Of a stretch of DNA of 64,000 bases, positions 43,833-54,728 are shown one piece after another (position 1 is the stretch's first letter; each line of letters begins with the position of its first letter). This DNA is from Rachicladosporium sp. CCFEE 5018 (taxonomy: Eukaryota > Ascomycota > Dothideomycetes > Cladosporiales > Cladosporiaceae): the NCBI GenBank assembly GCA_002077045.2, contig KZ111150.1, positions 1,023,211 through 1,087,210 on the forward strand. Direction: 5' to 3'. Under the pieces are notes generated by a model, which worked only from the letters and a program-made list of their open reading frames with translations, was not told where the DNA came from and made no database searches. Made by a program: the position numbers and the translations under genes.

Positions 43833-44753
43833 TCACGCCTCTTTCCGTCCCCTCACCACCCACAAAGGATCTCGTGCACCTCCCGGCATCCCCAAATACG
43901 CCATCAACCCGCCCAGTCCTCCAGGCGCAGCCCTCCTGCCCTCAATCGTCCCATCACTGACCTCCACAATCTCAATCCCCTTCCATCCCGCGAAATGCAG
44001 ATAGTCTCCCACCATAGCCAGCCGCTCCTGCTCCGAAACTCTCAACCACCGTCCGATAGCTTTCGTCGGGAAACACCGATTCGAGATCACTAGATGCACT
44101 GTCCCACCGGGTTTCGTGATGGAAAGCAGGGACTTCAGAACCTCGAGTGGCGATGTGAGATAGTCAATCGACACGACGCAAGTCGATGCATCGAAGCCCT
44201 CCTCCGTCGGCACCCCAGCTTTAGACAGCGCAGAGGGAATATCAGGCGTAGCGTTCAGATCCGCACATACCCTCCCTCCGTTCGCCACTTTGTTAGCTTT
44301 GAGCTCCGCGTCGTTCATCCCCATAGCCGTGACTTTCACCTCCCCAGTCTCTGCCGCTTTTGCCACGGCCTCAGGGTAATGGGAGATCCAGCTCGAGCAG
44401 AAATCTAGAATCCTGCCTTTCGTCGGTAGAACAGTAGCGTAGTACTCTCGCAATGACTCGATGGCTAGGTCGTCTATATGTGTTACCAGGCGAGGCGTGT
44501 CGTAGAAATGCGTATCCGAGGATTCGTCTTGGCGGGTGAAGTCGGAGGGTTTGTAGGGCCAGGTTTCGTGGCGGGGCGTGTAGGGTTTGACGGAGTAGGA
44601 CTTTGGTGTCGAAGAGGTCATGGCTGGGGGAGAAGGCGAGGTGATTGTGTGTGCTGCTCGGGAGCCGTAGAGGGAGGTTGCTAGGAGGACGCCACCGGTT
44701 GATATGCTGATTAGAGGGATTGGGCGGAGGAGAGGGCGGATGAGGGATTGCAT
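43833..44753 (-). CDS. SAM-dependent methyltransferase-like protein (copy C)
   Basis: Counterpart of 18022-18942, 306 residues from the shared MQSLIRPL start. This copy also has an upstream in-frame ATG (44786) giving 11 extra residues; copy B has no ATG there, so I keep the shared start. Confidence 0.7.
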   Translation of the reverse strand: MQSLIRPLLRPIPLISISTGGVLLATSLYGSRAAHTITSPSPPAMTSSTPKSYSVKPYTPRHETWPYKPSDFTRQDESSDTHFYDTPRLVTHIDDLAIESLREYYATVLPTKGRILDFCSSWISHYPEAVAKAAETGEVKVTAMGMNDAELKANKVANGGRVCADLNATPDIPSALSKAGVPTEEGFDASTCVVSIDYLTSPLEVLKSLLSITKPGGTVHLVISNRCFPTKAIGRWLRVSEQERLAMVGDYLHFAGWKGIEIVEVSDGTIEGRRAAPGGLGGLMAYLGMPGGARDPLWVVRGRKEA

Positions 44754-45168
44754 GGACTTTGTTGTTGATGCTTCCGCTGCGGACAAGGTTGATGTTGTCC
44801 TTACAGTCGAAATGGGAAAGTGTCAATTGGCTGCTGATTGCTGTACACCTTACAGTAAAAGTGTCGTGTGGTAGGTGGTCGATCGATGACGAGACTACAG
44901 AACGCGTTGATCGGAAGTCCGCTACATGTATGCACTTCTGTCTCGCGTATATAGATGTAGACCTCACGCTTTACGAGTGCGCTTCGTCTGATCGATGCGT
45001 TGGATGCAAAATCGTGTTCTTGATGAGTCGGGCAATTCAATTCAAGGCGAAGTCATAGTGCGTTTGCTGCCCGCTCAGACACGACCAAGCTGAAGCAGTC
45101 CGTCGACTGTTATATCTATGCCGAGTCTATATGTAGTCTCTGCTACTCGAGAATCGAGAACATGTTTC
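44754..45168. other. Intergenic region (copy C)
   Basis: Counterpart of 18943-19352. No gene seen. Confidence 0.5.
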
Positions 45169-46448
45169 CTACATCACCTTCTTGCCCTTCGCCCTCTCCT
45201 TGGCAGCTTTCTCCCGCTTGCTCAACTCGGCTTCGATGGCAATGCCACCAAACACGCAGCCAACACCCACCCACTGCATCGCACTTAGCCTATGTCCAAA
45301 CCATAGCACGGAGATGATCATCGTCAGCATCTTCCTTGTCACTGTCACCGTTACGAGGAAAAGCGATCCGAATACCGAAAGGGTGTAGACTGCTTGATCG
45401 TCAGTACTGTCCCAAGCCATAACGGGGCCGAGTGACTTACAGATGAACAACTGCCCAACAGCGCCACAAACGGCAAATCCAAGCACATCATAAGCAACAC
45501 TCGGATGCCGTCCCACGAACGCCACAGCACCCGCCCACTCCCCCTCCGCACCCCCAAGATCCATGCCCACATACTGCCCAACCCCCGTCAGCGCAATATA
45601 TGGGGCGACTACCAGCCACGTCCCCGTCAGAATCGTCTGCAACAGGTTCAATGCACACATCATCTGCGGTCCCGAGTAAGGCCGGAACTTCGCATTGACG
45701 TGATCTTGCGTTGAATTCGTAAGTCCATCGAAAATAAGATTGACCCCCAGCAGCGTGAGCCCGTAGATCGAATTGCCGTTCGAAGACTTCTTCTTCGAGG
45801 GCTGATGGAGCGTGAAGACTGCAACGCCGAGCGTTACGAGCGCGACGACGGCGTGCTTCTGCCAGGGGTAGCGTTTGCCGTATAGCACGACGTGTAGGCC
45901 CATGACGGGCACCAACTTGCAGGATTTGGCGAGGATGAAGGTTATGTAGTCCACATGCGCTAAGCTTGCGTAGCCGAACGGCGAGGCGAGAGCGGAGGTT
46001 AGGGCTACGAGGCAGAGAGGGTAGAGGATCGCGCGGGAGGGGAAGATTGGCTTGTCAGTGTAAGAGGACCGGGTGATGGCGTTGTATACGTAGGCCAGAA
46101 GAGTGGCAAAGATAGATTGCGTTGTGTTGATGATCAAAGGATAGCGGAATACTTCGGGCGCTGACGGAGGGCCGTGTTGCGTTGTCGTGATGCGTTCTTG
46201 GAGGATGCCCCAGGTGAGACTAGACGGTCAGTCAGAATATTCGTTGTAGGAGCTGCTTGTTACAGGATGGATTCTCACAATGCTGCGTAGATGCCAGACA
46301 CGCAGATGACCAATTGAGTCAAGCTGCCTTGAGGTTTCGAGTCCGGCATGCCTGCTTCCCGGCGACTTTCGTCGATGACACTTTGTACCGGCTCGGGGAC
46401 GTGGCCATTGGAAGTCTTGCGCTTGTGGGCGCTGCCGTTGGCCGCCAT
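45169..46448 (-). CDS. HUT1: Hut1-like nucleotide-sugar transporter (copy C)
   Basis: Exons 46279-46448, 45441-46219 and 45169-45389; 389 residues, KKVM terminus kept. Few changes, mainly in the hydrophilic N-terminus (MAANGSAHKRK versus MATNGSVHKRK). Confidence 0.88.
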
Positions 46449-46940
46449 GATGATGTAGTAAACTCCAAGTAAGATCCAATGGTCGTCTCTGAAGTCGCGG
46501 AGTGTGTTCGACAGGAGGAGTTGATGGTGTGTCTTCACTTCGAAGCAGTCTTGAGATATGGAAACGACCGACGAAAGGAAACAGACGAGAAGTGACAACA
46601 CGAGTGTTGCACGAGTGTGAAATGAAGTGAGGTCCTTCAATGGCTCGAGTGGACATGGACGACGTTTCAATCCGTGCTCTCACCCAATTGGTCAGAGTCA
46701 TGGGTGCACAGAGACTACGAGATCTTGATAGTTCTACACAACACAGAGACGTCCGCATGCCACAGACAGGCGAATCATATACTACTGAATACATTACATA
46801 CACTGTATGAATTACAAAGGACATGCCGCGCCGCGGAACGCTGCACGCTTCTCAGAACGGCAAATGCTGAAAGCAGGCTCCGGCCCACTGATGTATATGT
46901 CCATCTCCTTGGTCATGTCCGCATGTTCTCGCATGCTCCC
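46449..46940. other. Intergenic region upstream of HUT1 (copy C)
   Basis: Counterpart of 20633-21129, clearly more diverged than the coding parts. No gene seen. Confidence 0.5.
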
Positions 46941-49108
46941 TTACACTTCCTCGGTGAATCTACTCCCTCGACTGCCGTCCATACTAGCCGGCGTCTCACT
47001 TCTCGCGAACGTCGCCTGCGTGCCTGCACTCCATGGCGGCTGCCCAGGACTCAGCATTCCAGGCGGGTCCGAGCTGGCTGTGGTAGGACTCATTACATAA
47101 GGCCCGCCGTGATGTACTGTAGGTGTGCGTCGTGGACCTGGCGACATGACCATCTGTGTGTCTTCGCCTTCGGGTGTGACGTTCGTGTCGATGGGCGAGA
47201 GGTCTGCGAATGGGTTGCTGGGCGACGTTGAGCGGCCAGCAACGCTATCACGGTTGGCTTCGCCGACTCCAGCGTAGGTCCCTGCGCTATCACGGTAGAA
47301 GGAGTTGTCGCTCAGATCGCGGCTATGTTCTACGCCGACGATCGGCATCATGGGCGGCGGCGGATTGCTCATCGGAGGCATAGGCGGATGCGAGGCCGAA
47401 GTCATGCCTTCGCTCCAGGCTGAAGGCAGCTTCCGACCGGATACCCGAGTGAACCCTCTCTCGCTTTCCGGAACGTCTGCAGCACTGTCGCGACTGCGAT
47501 TCTGATGTCGGAAGAGCCCAGGTACCGCCGCAACAAAAGGCATCAAGCCAGCTCGCTCGGCCATACCGGGACCGCCACGAGGACCAAGGCCATTGTCAGG
47601 ATCCGGCGACATAGCTGCCGACCCTGCCGGCAATGCTTGGTGTCGCATGTGACCTTTCTTCCGGTACCAGCGGAGAAAGAGCATAGCTACAAGAAGGACG
47701 ACGGCCAGGCCAGCAGCTCCGCCAACGACACCACCGGCGATCGTTCCAGCTGGCGGCGGTGTCGATACGCCTGCGCCACCAGCTGCTGCGGAGCTCGTAC
47801 TGCTTGTCGCAGCAGTTGTGGGACTACCCTGCCCCGCCACCGCACCAGTCGCACCTGCTTCGCCGGCAGCTGTGCCGCCGTCCGTAGGTGAAGGTGTAGT
47901 CGTGGAGAAGACGGTTGACAGGAGTGTGGATCCATCAGATACGATCGTTGTAATATACTCGTTAGGATCGAGTGACGAAGTCTGTTCGTCGCTGCCGCTA
48001 CCTGTCGATGATGGCTGTATAGTGCTCACAAGACCTCCAGGAAAGGTAGTGGCGTACGCCCGGTTCGACCGTGTTATGGTCGCCACTCGGCCGCCAGCTA
48101 GTGTGGCGAGGTAGATGTTGCCAGCGCCAAAATTTGTGCTCGATGCCGTTGAAGACGACTCGGTACTCGAGCTTATTAGTGCGCCGAGATCGATCGTGGT
48201 CTGGGAAGTGAATGTGGACCCTCCGCTTGTGTACGTTGTTGCTGCAGATCATGTCAGCCGAGGCAATAGAGGATGGTGTCAAAATTATGCTCACCAGATG
48301 TCGTCAGATTGCGACGCTCTGAAAATGATGACAGGAGAGACGAGCTAAGGGCGCTGCTGCCGATTGTACTTGACTCGGACGTGGAGATCGTGCTGCGACT
48401 ATTAGACGCAGATGACTCCGAAACAGAAACAGATGCTTGTGCAGCGCTGCTACTGGCTGTGGTAGTCACAGCTCCGGCTGAGATGCCGATGAAGCCAGCA
48501 GGATCGGACGATAGTGATGTGACACTCGATGTCGATGTGGTGGAAGACTCGGTTGAATTCGTCGAGGATGCACCCGAGGTCTCTGCGGCCACAGCGGCTG
48601 CATTGACGTCTCCAGCAGAGGTGCTGGCTGGGTCACTGGACTCTGTAGAGCTTGCAGAGGAACTTGACGTTGCGCCAGGCGAAATCACGACAGTGGTAGT
48701 TGCAATGCCTGAAAGTGATGTTCCACCGGGAGGCTCGTTCGTGATAGTCTCGGTCGTAGCAACAGCAGTGCTACCGAAGATGTCCACAGATGCCTGCACG
48801 GAAACCAGCACCTCCGGAACAGACACTGAGACCTCCGCGCTGGCTGCCGTTCCCTGTCGAGGTCTGATGTGTGCATAGTCGTTCAAGTCTGCGACATGCC
48901 GGTGCCGTATCTCCAGATGCACCTCTTCTACAATTCGAGGCTGCGCCTCCACTGCAGGAGCGACTGCGGTCTCTGCCTCAAAGTGTTCTATGCCATGAAA
49001 GAAGGATCCGCTCGCTGTCTGGGTCTCGCTCACTCGGTCATTGTTGCTCTTGTCGTCTGCGCTGGTGAGGCGTCGTCTCTTCGCAGGCGGTGCCATGTCA
49101 AAGTCCAT
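46941..49108 (-). CDS. Ser/Thr-rich single-pass membrane protein (copy C)
   Basis: Exons 48295-49108 and 46941-48241; 704 residues, same plan as 21130-23297. Substitutions cluster in the Ser/Thr stalk; the membrane helix and the KRRRL N-terminus are unchanged. Confidence 0.75.
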
Positions 49109-50763
49109 GCCACGGTGACGGTGAGTTGTCGGAGTATGTCACTTGAGTAATGACTTGGCCTTCACTGTCCAAGCGATGTCAAGGCTTTGATGTGTCGTTG
49201 ATAAATATGCAAGAAATGTGCAAGCGAGTGTGAAGTCCGCACAGATGGACAGAGGCGGTGCGCTGGTGGAACGAATGGACGCCGGACCAAAGGCCAGCAA
49301 TTGGGTAGAGGCTGGGTCTACAGCCTAGGAGCGTATATGCGTGAGAGTAATGGTCGCCAGTGCAGTTGCGACACAAGCGCAGTATGTATTATTGAGAGAT
49401 GGTGTCCAGCTCTGTAAAGCAGGTACGCAGCGTCGGTCGTCCCAAAGCTCGGCGGTGACGTTGTGGTGAAGTGAGGTCCAGCAAAAGGCCTCGTCGACAA
49501 TTGCGCAGTGAGGATGCGACTCGGCGGGCCGGCGAGACAACGGCCTTCTGTCGTCGCAGACTGACAGGATGCGGCGGTGTCGTCAAAGATACAGCAAAGC
49601 AAGAGTCTCAAAGTGCGGTTCAGGGAGTGGTGCGGTCTCGTGGGAAGAGTTCAGAGTGCGGGCCTTCACCAGATTCGGTTAAAGGGCTAATCTTAAAGAG
49701 CATGCAGCACAAATTGCCTTTCCATGGGTTGAACCCTAGTCATGGCGAGGGTGAGGATTGGCTGTGGTCTTGATATGTTCAATTATATGCCGATGGAATG
49801 ATGGCCACTCATATGTTGCAGTGCCTACTTTGATGGTCATGTGTGCCATCTTACAAGAGGCGCATTGTTGGTTCGTGATCGTGTTTCGCTTCAACCTCAC
49901 ACTTCACCCAAGCCACACGGCACAAAGTCTGCAGGTCGTACCGGTCGTCCCTGCCTCGCTAGCTTTCGATGCAGGCCCCCCTGCCACTTCACTTCTCATT
50001 CTCCACACAAAAACGGCCAGATTGCATGAACGTGTACTACCATCGTTCTCAATACTCATGTTTCCGCACGCTGTACGCAATAGCGTGGTCCCGCTGCTCG
50101 TCGCACATCTATCACGAGGGCATGGGCAGCGGAAGTCGTCTAGTCGCCGCCCTCGACCCAACAAAGAACACGAGCGGCTCCGCAAACGCCTTCCGTCTCG
50201 TTAACGCCCCGAAATGGCACCTAGAGGCCCCTGCTCACGAACGCCACCAGCTCACGGATCTGGATCTCAAACCGCATGACATCGCAAACTGCTGTTACAC
50301 ACGCGCACGGCCAGTAGTTGACGACATGAATAGTCAGCAGATGCGTGAAGCCGACAGCCTACTTCATGATACGGTAGAGGATCACAAGATTGTTGATGTC
50401 GTGCATTGGACTGGGCTTTTCACGGGCGCAGCATCATTGCGATTCGCCGTCGCAGCCGCGTTGACAGAACTGTTATTTGCTGTGCGTTTCAAATTGATGG
50501 GAAGCGGAGGTAGCTCCTGTCCAAATGCCACGCTCACACAATGAATCCTACTGCGATCATCCCACCAGCATCCATGTTTGCTGTGGAAGTGCTGATCGCC
50601 AGCACGTGAGCGGCCGTATGGATTGTGAAGACGTAAATGCAATTTCATGGAGCGCCCAGCAAGCGTTCGTGCAAATGCTGAGATCATCCTAAATCCACCC
50701 GCTCAGAACGCAACACAACACCCTCGGTCTCCCTCCCTCCCGTCTCATCAATACATCATTCCA
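49109..50763. other. Intergenic region, 1.65 kb (copy C)
   Basis: Counterpart of 591-2243 and 23298-24950, with a one-base insertion near 49964 that breaks the long plus-strand open frame seen in the other copies. No supported gene. Confidence 0.6.
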
Positions 50764-51861
50764 TCAACTAATCCTCGCAATCCTCTTCCTCCCCACATCA
50801 ATCTTGCCCTGCACCCTGTCCACATCCCCGTCAATCAACCCCAACATCTCATTTTGCACCTCCAACTCCTCATTAATCAAAATCCCCATATCCTTCAACC
50901 TGCCAACAGTCTTCCCCAGACTCATCACATCCTCGTCCTGCTCCGCCAATATCTGCGTCTGCAGCTGCAGCACCCCGGAATTGTCAAGCTCCCTTGTGCG
51001 TTCCGTCTCTTTCAGCGGGCCGCCTAAGACGCGCCCGGGCTTTGCAGAGGGGGCGTGCGTGAAGAGCGAGGATTTCGAGGCGGCAGAGGCGGGGGTTGTG
51101 GTTGATGGAAGGGTTGGGTGGGAGGTGCTGGCGCTGAGGAGGACGGTTTCGAGGGCTTGGATTTCGGATTTGGCGGTCAGGAGGAGGTCGCGGCGGCGGC
51201 GGAGTTCGCCGTCGCCGAGGCGTTTCGAGGATGGGTTCTCGGCAGAGGATAGGGAGCGGAGGCCGGATTCGAGTTGCTCGACTGATGTCGCTGCGCGGAC
51301 GAGGGATGCTTTCGCGTCAGCGGACGTCGCATGTTGCTGCTGCGGGGTTTGAGCAGAGTCTCGGGCTTTGAGCTGTTGACGCGCGGTGCCGATCTGGGAT
51401 TTAAGGTCACGATGTGCTTCTAGCCAGGTGTTTGGGTCTGTGATGCCGACGCTGCCTCGTCGTTGCGAAGCTGGCGAGAGCTGGCCATTGGCTGTAACTG
51501 TACTTGTGCCACTCGGCAGGTTCAGGAAGCTTCGCCATGCATTGCTACTCCGCCACTTGCCGTCTTGTGCTTCTAGTATCGCTTTGACATATGTTTGTAG
51601 GGCAAGTCGCCGCTCTTCCGTCAATGCATCGTTGTTCACTGTCCGTCTCAGCCAACTCTTGGCAGGTAAGGAAGCAGGTGGCGGCGCGCCCGTCTGTGCC
51701 TGCAAGTCTGCATGAAGTTTTTCGAAGTCCGTGTAGCGCTTTCGGATCTCGTGCTTTCGAAGGGGCAGTTGTAGGACGACATGATACTGTGTGAAGGGCT
51801 TCGATCCTGATGGTGATGCTGTGGAGGTGGTAGGGATCGAGATCTGTAACGCTGGTGCCAT
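50764..51861 (-). CDS. VAM7: Vam7-like PX-domain Qc-SNARE (copy C)
   Basis: 365 residues; about 14 amino-acid differences from copies A/B, all outside the PX core motifs and the SNARE zero layer (VQNEM kept). Silent differences are dense from about 50,980 onward. Confidence 0.88.
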   Translation of the reverse strand: MAPALQISIPTTSTASPSGSKPFTQYHVVLQLPLRKHEIRKRYTDFEKLHADLQAQTGAPPPASLPAKSWLRRTVNNDALTEERRLALQTYVKAILEAQDGKWRSSNAWRSFLNLPSGTSTVTANGQLSPASQRRGSVGITDPNTWLEAHRDLKSQIGTARQQLKARDSAQTPQQQHATSADAKASLVRAATSVEQLESGLRSLSSAENPSSKRLGDGELRRRRDLLLTAKSEIQALETVLLSASTSHPTLPSTTTPASAASKSSLFTHAPSAKPGRVLGGPLKETERTRELDNSGVLQLQTQILAEQDEDVMSLGKTVGRLKDMGILINEELEVQNEMLGLIDGDVDRVQGKIDVGRKRIARIS

Positions 51862-52270
51862 AATGGCGATTCGCAGTTGTTAGAACTTAGGGTGTCGAGA
51901 GCGCTCGATCGCACGCTGGCAGTCCAGATTCTTGAGCAGTCCTGGAGGCCTCTGCCTAGAGTGGTCCGGCAGCAAATTGGGTTACGATCAGTAGCTTGCA
52001 CTGATCGTGTAGTATTGTAACGGGACCCGGCTGTAGCTATAACACTTCAGTGCGTACTCCGAGGATGCTGCAAGCTCCATTAGGGTGTTGTCTGACCTAC
52101 TTTGATGTTGGCCAGATGCAATGGCAGCTCAGATCTCGCGTAGAGGCGCGCTTGGAGGTGCCACGTGCACACGACGTGGGTCTTCGTGACTAAGCAGACC
52201 CAGACAACGCGCGAGGTCTCTTGAGGAAGCTGCCTGTATCCTCAACGCCACGCGCAGACGTATTGTCTCG
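51862..52270. other. Intergenic region with Vam7 promoter (copy C)
   Basis: 23 bp longer than in A/B and strongly diverged. One CACGTG remains at 52162-52167; the second is changed to CTTCGTG. Confidence 0.55.
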
Positions 52271-53990
52271 TCAGAAGCTGAAGACACCACCCTCAGCGAC
52301 TTGCTGTAACCTAGCGTCGCCATACGCCGCAGCTACAGTCTTCAAGCGCAGCCGTAGCCACTCCCGCTGTTTCGCTGGAACGGCATCGCAGCTGACAACG
52401 ATCGACAGTGGCCACGCGAGCAGCCCGGCAAGCTTCGGAGTAATGTCGTCCTGAGATGTGATTATATGCTTGCCGATAGATAGCCATCGTGATCCGTTCG
52501 CTCCGACTTGATTGAAGAAGTATGGGACGTCTCGGCAGATGTTGTTGGCGAGCTCTACAATGGTCTGCTTTGCAGTATTGGTATCGTTCTGTGACCCGGC
52601 GGTGCTTGAGAGGCATCGATCGATGATGCTGTTGACCAGTATCCGAGTGGCGCGATAGCGTAAAATCACTGCTGCGTGGCCGTGCGTTCGATGCCCATGC
52701 ACCGTTGCCATAATGAGCTCAAATGGGTAGCCGTCAGCTAACAGGCTTTGGGGCAGCCAGCCCTCTGGCAGGCCAGTATACCATTGGTCCAATTCGACAT
52801 TCAGTGCATCAGCCTCCTTAATAGTGGAAGTGTAGTCTCCATCATCCGACACACCAGCTCCAGATGCTAGGAAGTCGGCTCTGAGTCCACCTACGCGCAC
52901 AAGTATGGCATCGAGCTCCAGTGTCGGTCCACTCTCGCCGTATAGCGAGCCATCCGCGAGCCACTCAGGAACTGTAGTGCCTCGTAGTATGTTCGCCCTG
53001 ACCTGTTGACTATCAGTCTGAGAGCTTGTCAGCTGAATCAGGGCGATAGACTCACCAATTGTCTTCGAACCACCCTCTCGATGGGCGTGCTACCAGCCGG
53101 TGATTCCTGCTGTTGTAGTTTCAGTAGCGCAAGTGCCCCATCGTAATGTGTAAAGACTTTGGATGCCTCGACTTCCTCTGCAATTGGTCTTGCGGAAGCC
53201 GAAGTTTGACGTCCGTTGACCATGTTCTAGTAGCAGATTCAGATACAATATCTTTGGTTTTCCTGCAGACTAAGAGACTCACCTCGAAAGTACCCATCAG
53301 CATTGCAGTCAACAGCAAGTGGTTGAGCTTTTCCTTCTCTTCGCCACAAACGACAAGTTGCGTCCTGGCCAATGCTCTACAGTAAGCACGCTGAGCATCT
53401 TTGACTGCAGTCGGCGCGTGTCTCGAGCGCCCAAAGAACGCCAGTGAAAGGGCAGAAAGCGCGAGATGTAGACTTGAACCTGGCTTTGCTTCTATCCAGT
53501 GCTGCAGTACGTGAACATTGTACTCATGCCCTGGCTCAGAGAGATCATCGTGCCTGAACACACACTGTGCCGTCCAGTGGAGAAATGCATGCTCCTCGAG
53601 GGATAGACCGAGCGCTGGCTGCGGACTCGAGGCCTCATTTGGGTTTACGACGGCGATGGTGGTGTTTGTTTCGTCGACCGGGCCAGAAGAGCTTGGAGCT
53701 ATCACCTCAGGCGAAGGTGCTTGCGCTGCATGGCTCACCCTGGCCTTCGAGGTTCGCGGCTTACGTGGTCGGCCTTGAGCAAAGACATTCTCGGACTTGA
53801 ACACGAGGCCAGACTGCTCATCAGGGTCCCATTGACAGGTCCGATCTGCTTTTGTACATCGTCCACAGACTGGCTGCACGGTATCGCACTGATACCGATG
53901 TCAGTGAAGTACCTCACTTCCGCCGGAGACAAGCCATGCCTTGATACGTCGAGTCACGCATGTTCGGCAGCCACGACTGGGAAAGACCAT
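52271..53990 (-). CDS. Zn2Cys6 fungal transcription factor (copy C)
   Basis: Exons 53940-53990, 53283-53888, 53056-53226 and 52271-53002; 519 residues with the same structure as copy A, including the GC-AG intron 1. Exons 1-3 differ at only about three residues (N/T in the zinc cluster, S/P, V/A), but exon 4 differs at about 40 of 211 residues and intron 3 hardly aligns. The reading frame is intact, so both versions look functional. Confidence 0.84.
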
Positions 53991-54728
53991 CTGTCCGCAG
54001 CGAGGGCAAGTGCCATGCGGAGATGTCGAAACTTGGCACTCTCTGGCCCTCGACAACATCACGCATTGTCCACTGTGGATGCAGATGCGGACCATGACTC
54101 AGCACCCCGGCGTTCGTCAACTCCGCAGCTGCATGGAACCGCGTGGGCTGTCTACTTGGCGGCGATGTATCTACCTTTTGCTCGAAGCGGTCGTCGCGTA
54201 CATGACGAGGCTACGACGCGACAGCTCTACGACACGTAAGATACTGCTTGACCGAACTTCAAGACATAAGCGATGGTCTCTAGCACTTCGTGTTGCAGAC
54301 GAGTCTCCCTACATGGTCCTGAACGCTACATGGCACCCGAGGCAACGGATTACAATGGCATCAATGTCGAAGAGCCCGTACGTGCGGACAGGATCGCTCT
54401 CATCAGAACGCGATACCCAGCTGCCGCTTGTAGCAAGAGGATTACGACGACTTGTTATCTACTACCGACTATCACCACGCGAAGGAGCTGCCGAAATGTT
54501 CGCGGCCGAGCTGCCATTGGCTCGAGGCGGGCACCCCGCGAACGACCTGCATGAAAGCTCTCAAGAAATTCGGCTGCCTCGTGCAATTATTCCGCAGACA
54601 CGGCATGAGTCGCATGGTTGTGGGTGAACGCCGTCTGTAAGCTATAGCTGGCTTGCAGGTCGTGAGACTGAAGTAAGTGAATTTCTTTGATCCTTTCTTC
54701 CTTCGGCATTGTGAAAACAGGGCGCGAG
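53991..54728. other. Divergent promoter, Zn2Cys6 / DUF4097-type gene (copy C)
   Basis: A plus-strand frame 53941-54627 (228 codons) is open here but interrupted in copy B, and overlaps the zinc-cluster exon antisense. No recognisable domain, so not called. Confidence 0.5.

Noticed and set aside
53941..54627. 228-codon plus-strand frame antisense to the Zn2Cys6 first exon
   Set aside because: Interrupted by a stop in copy B and without recognisable domain.
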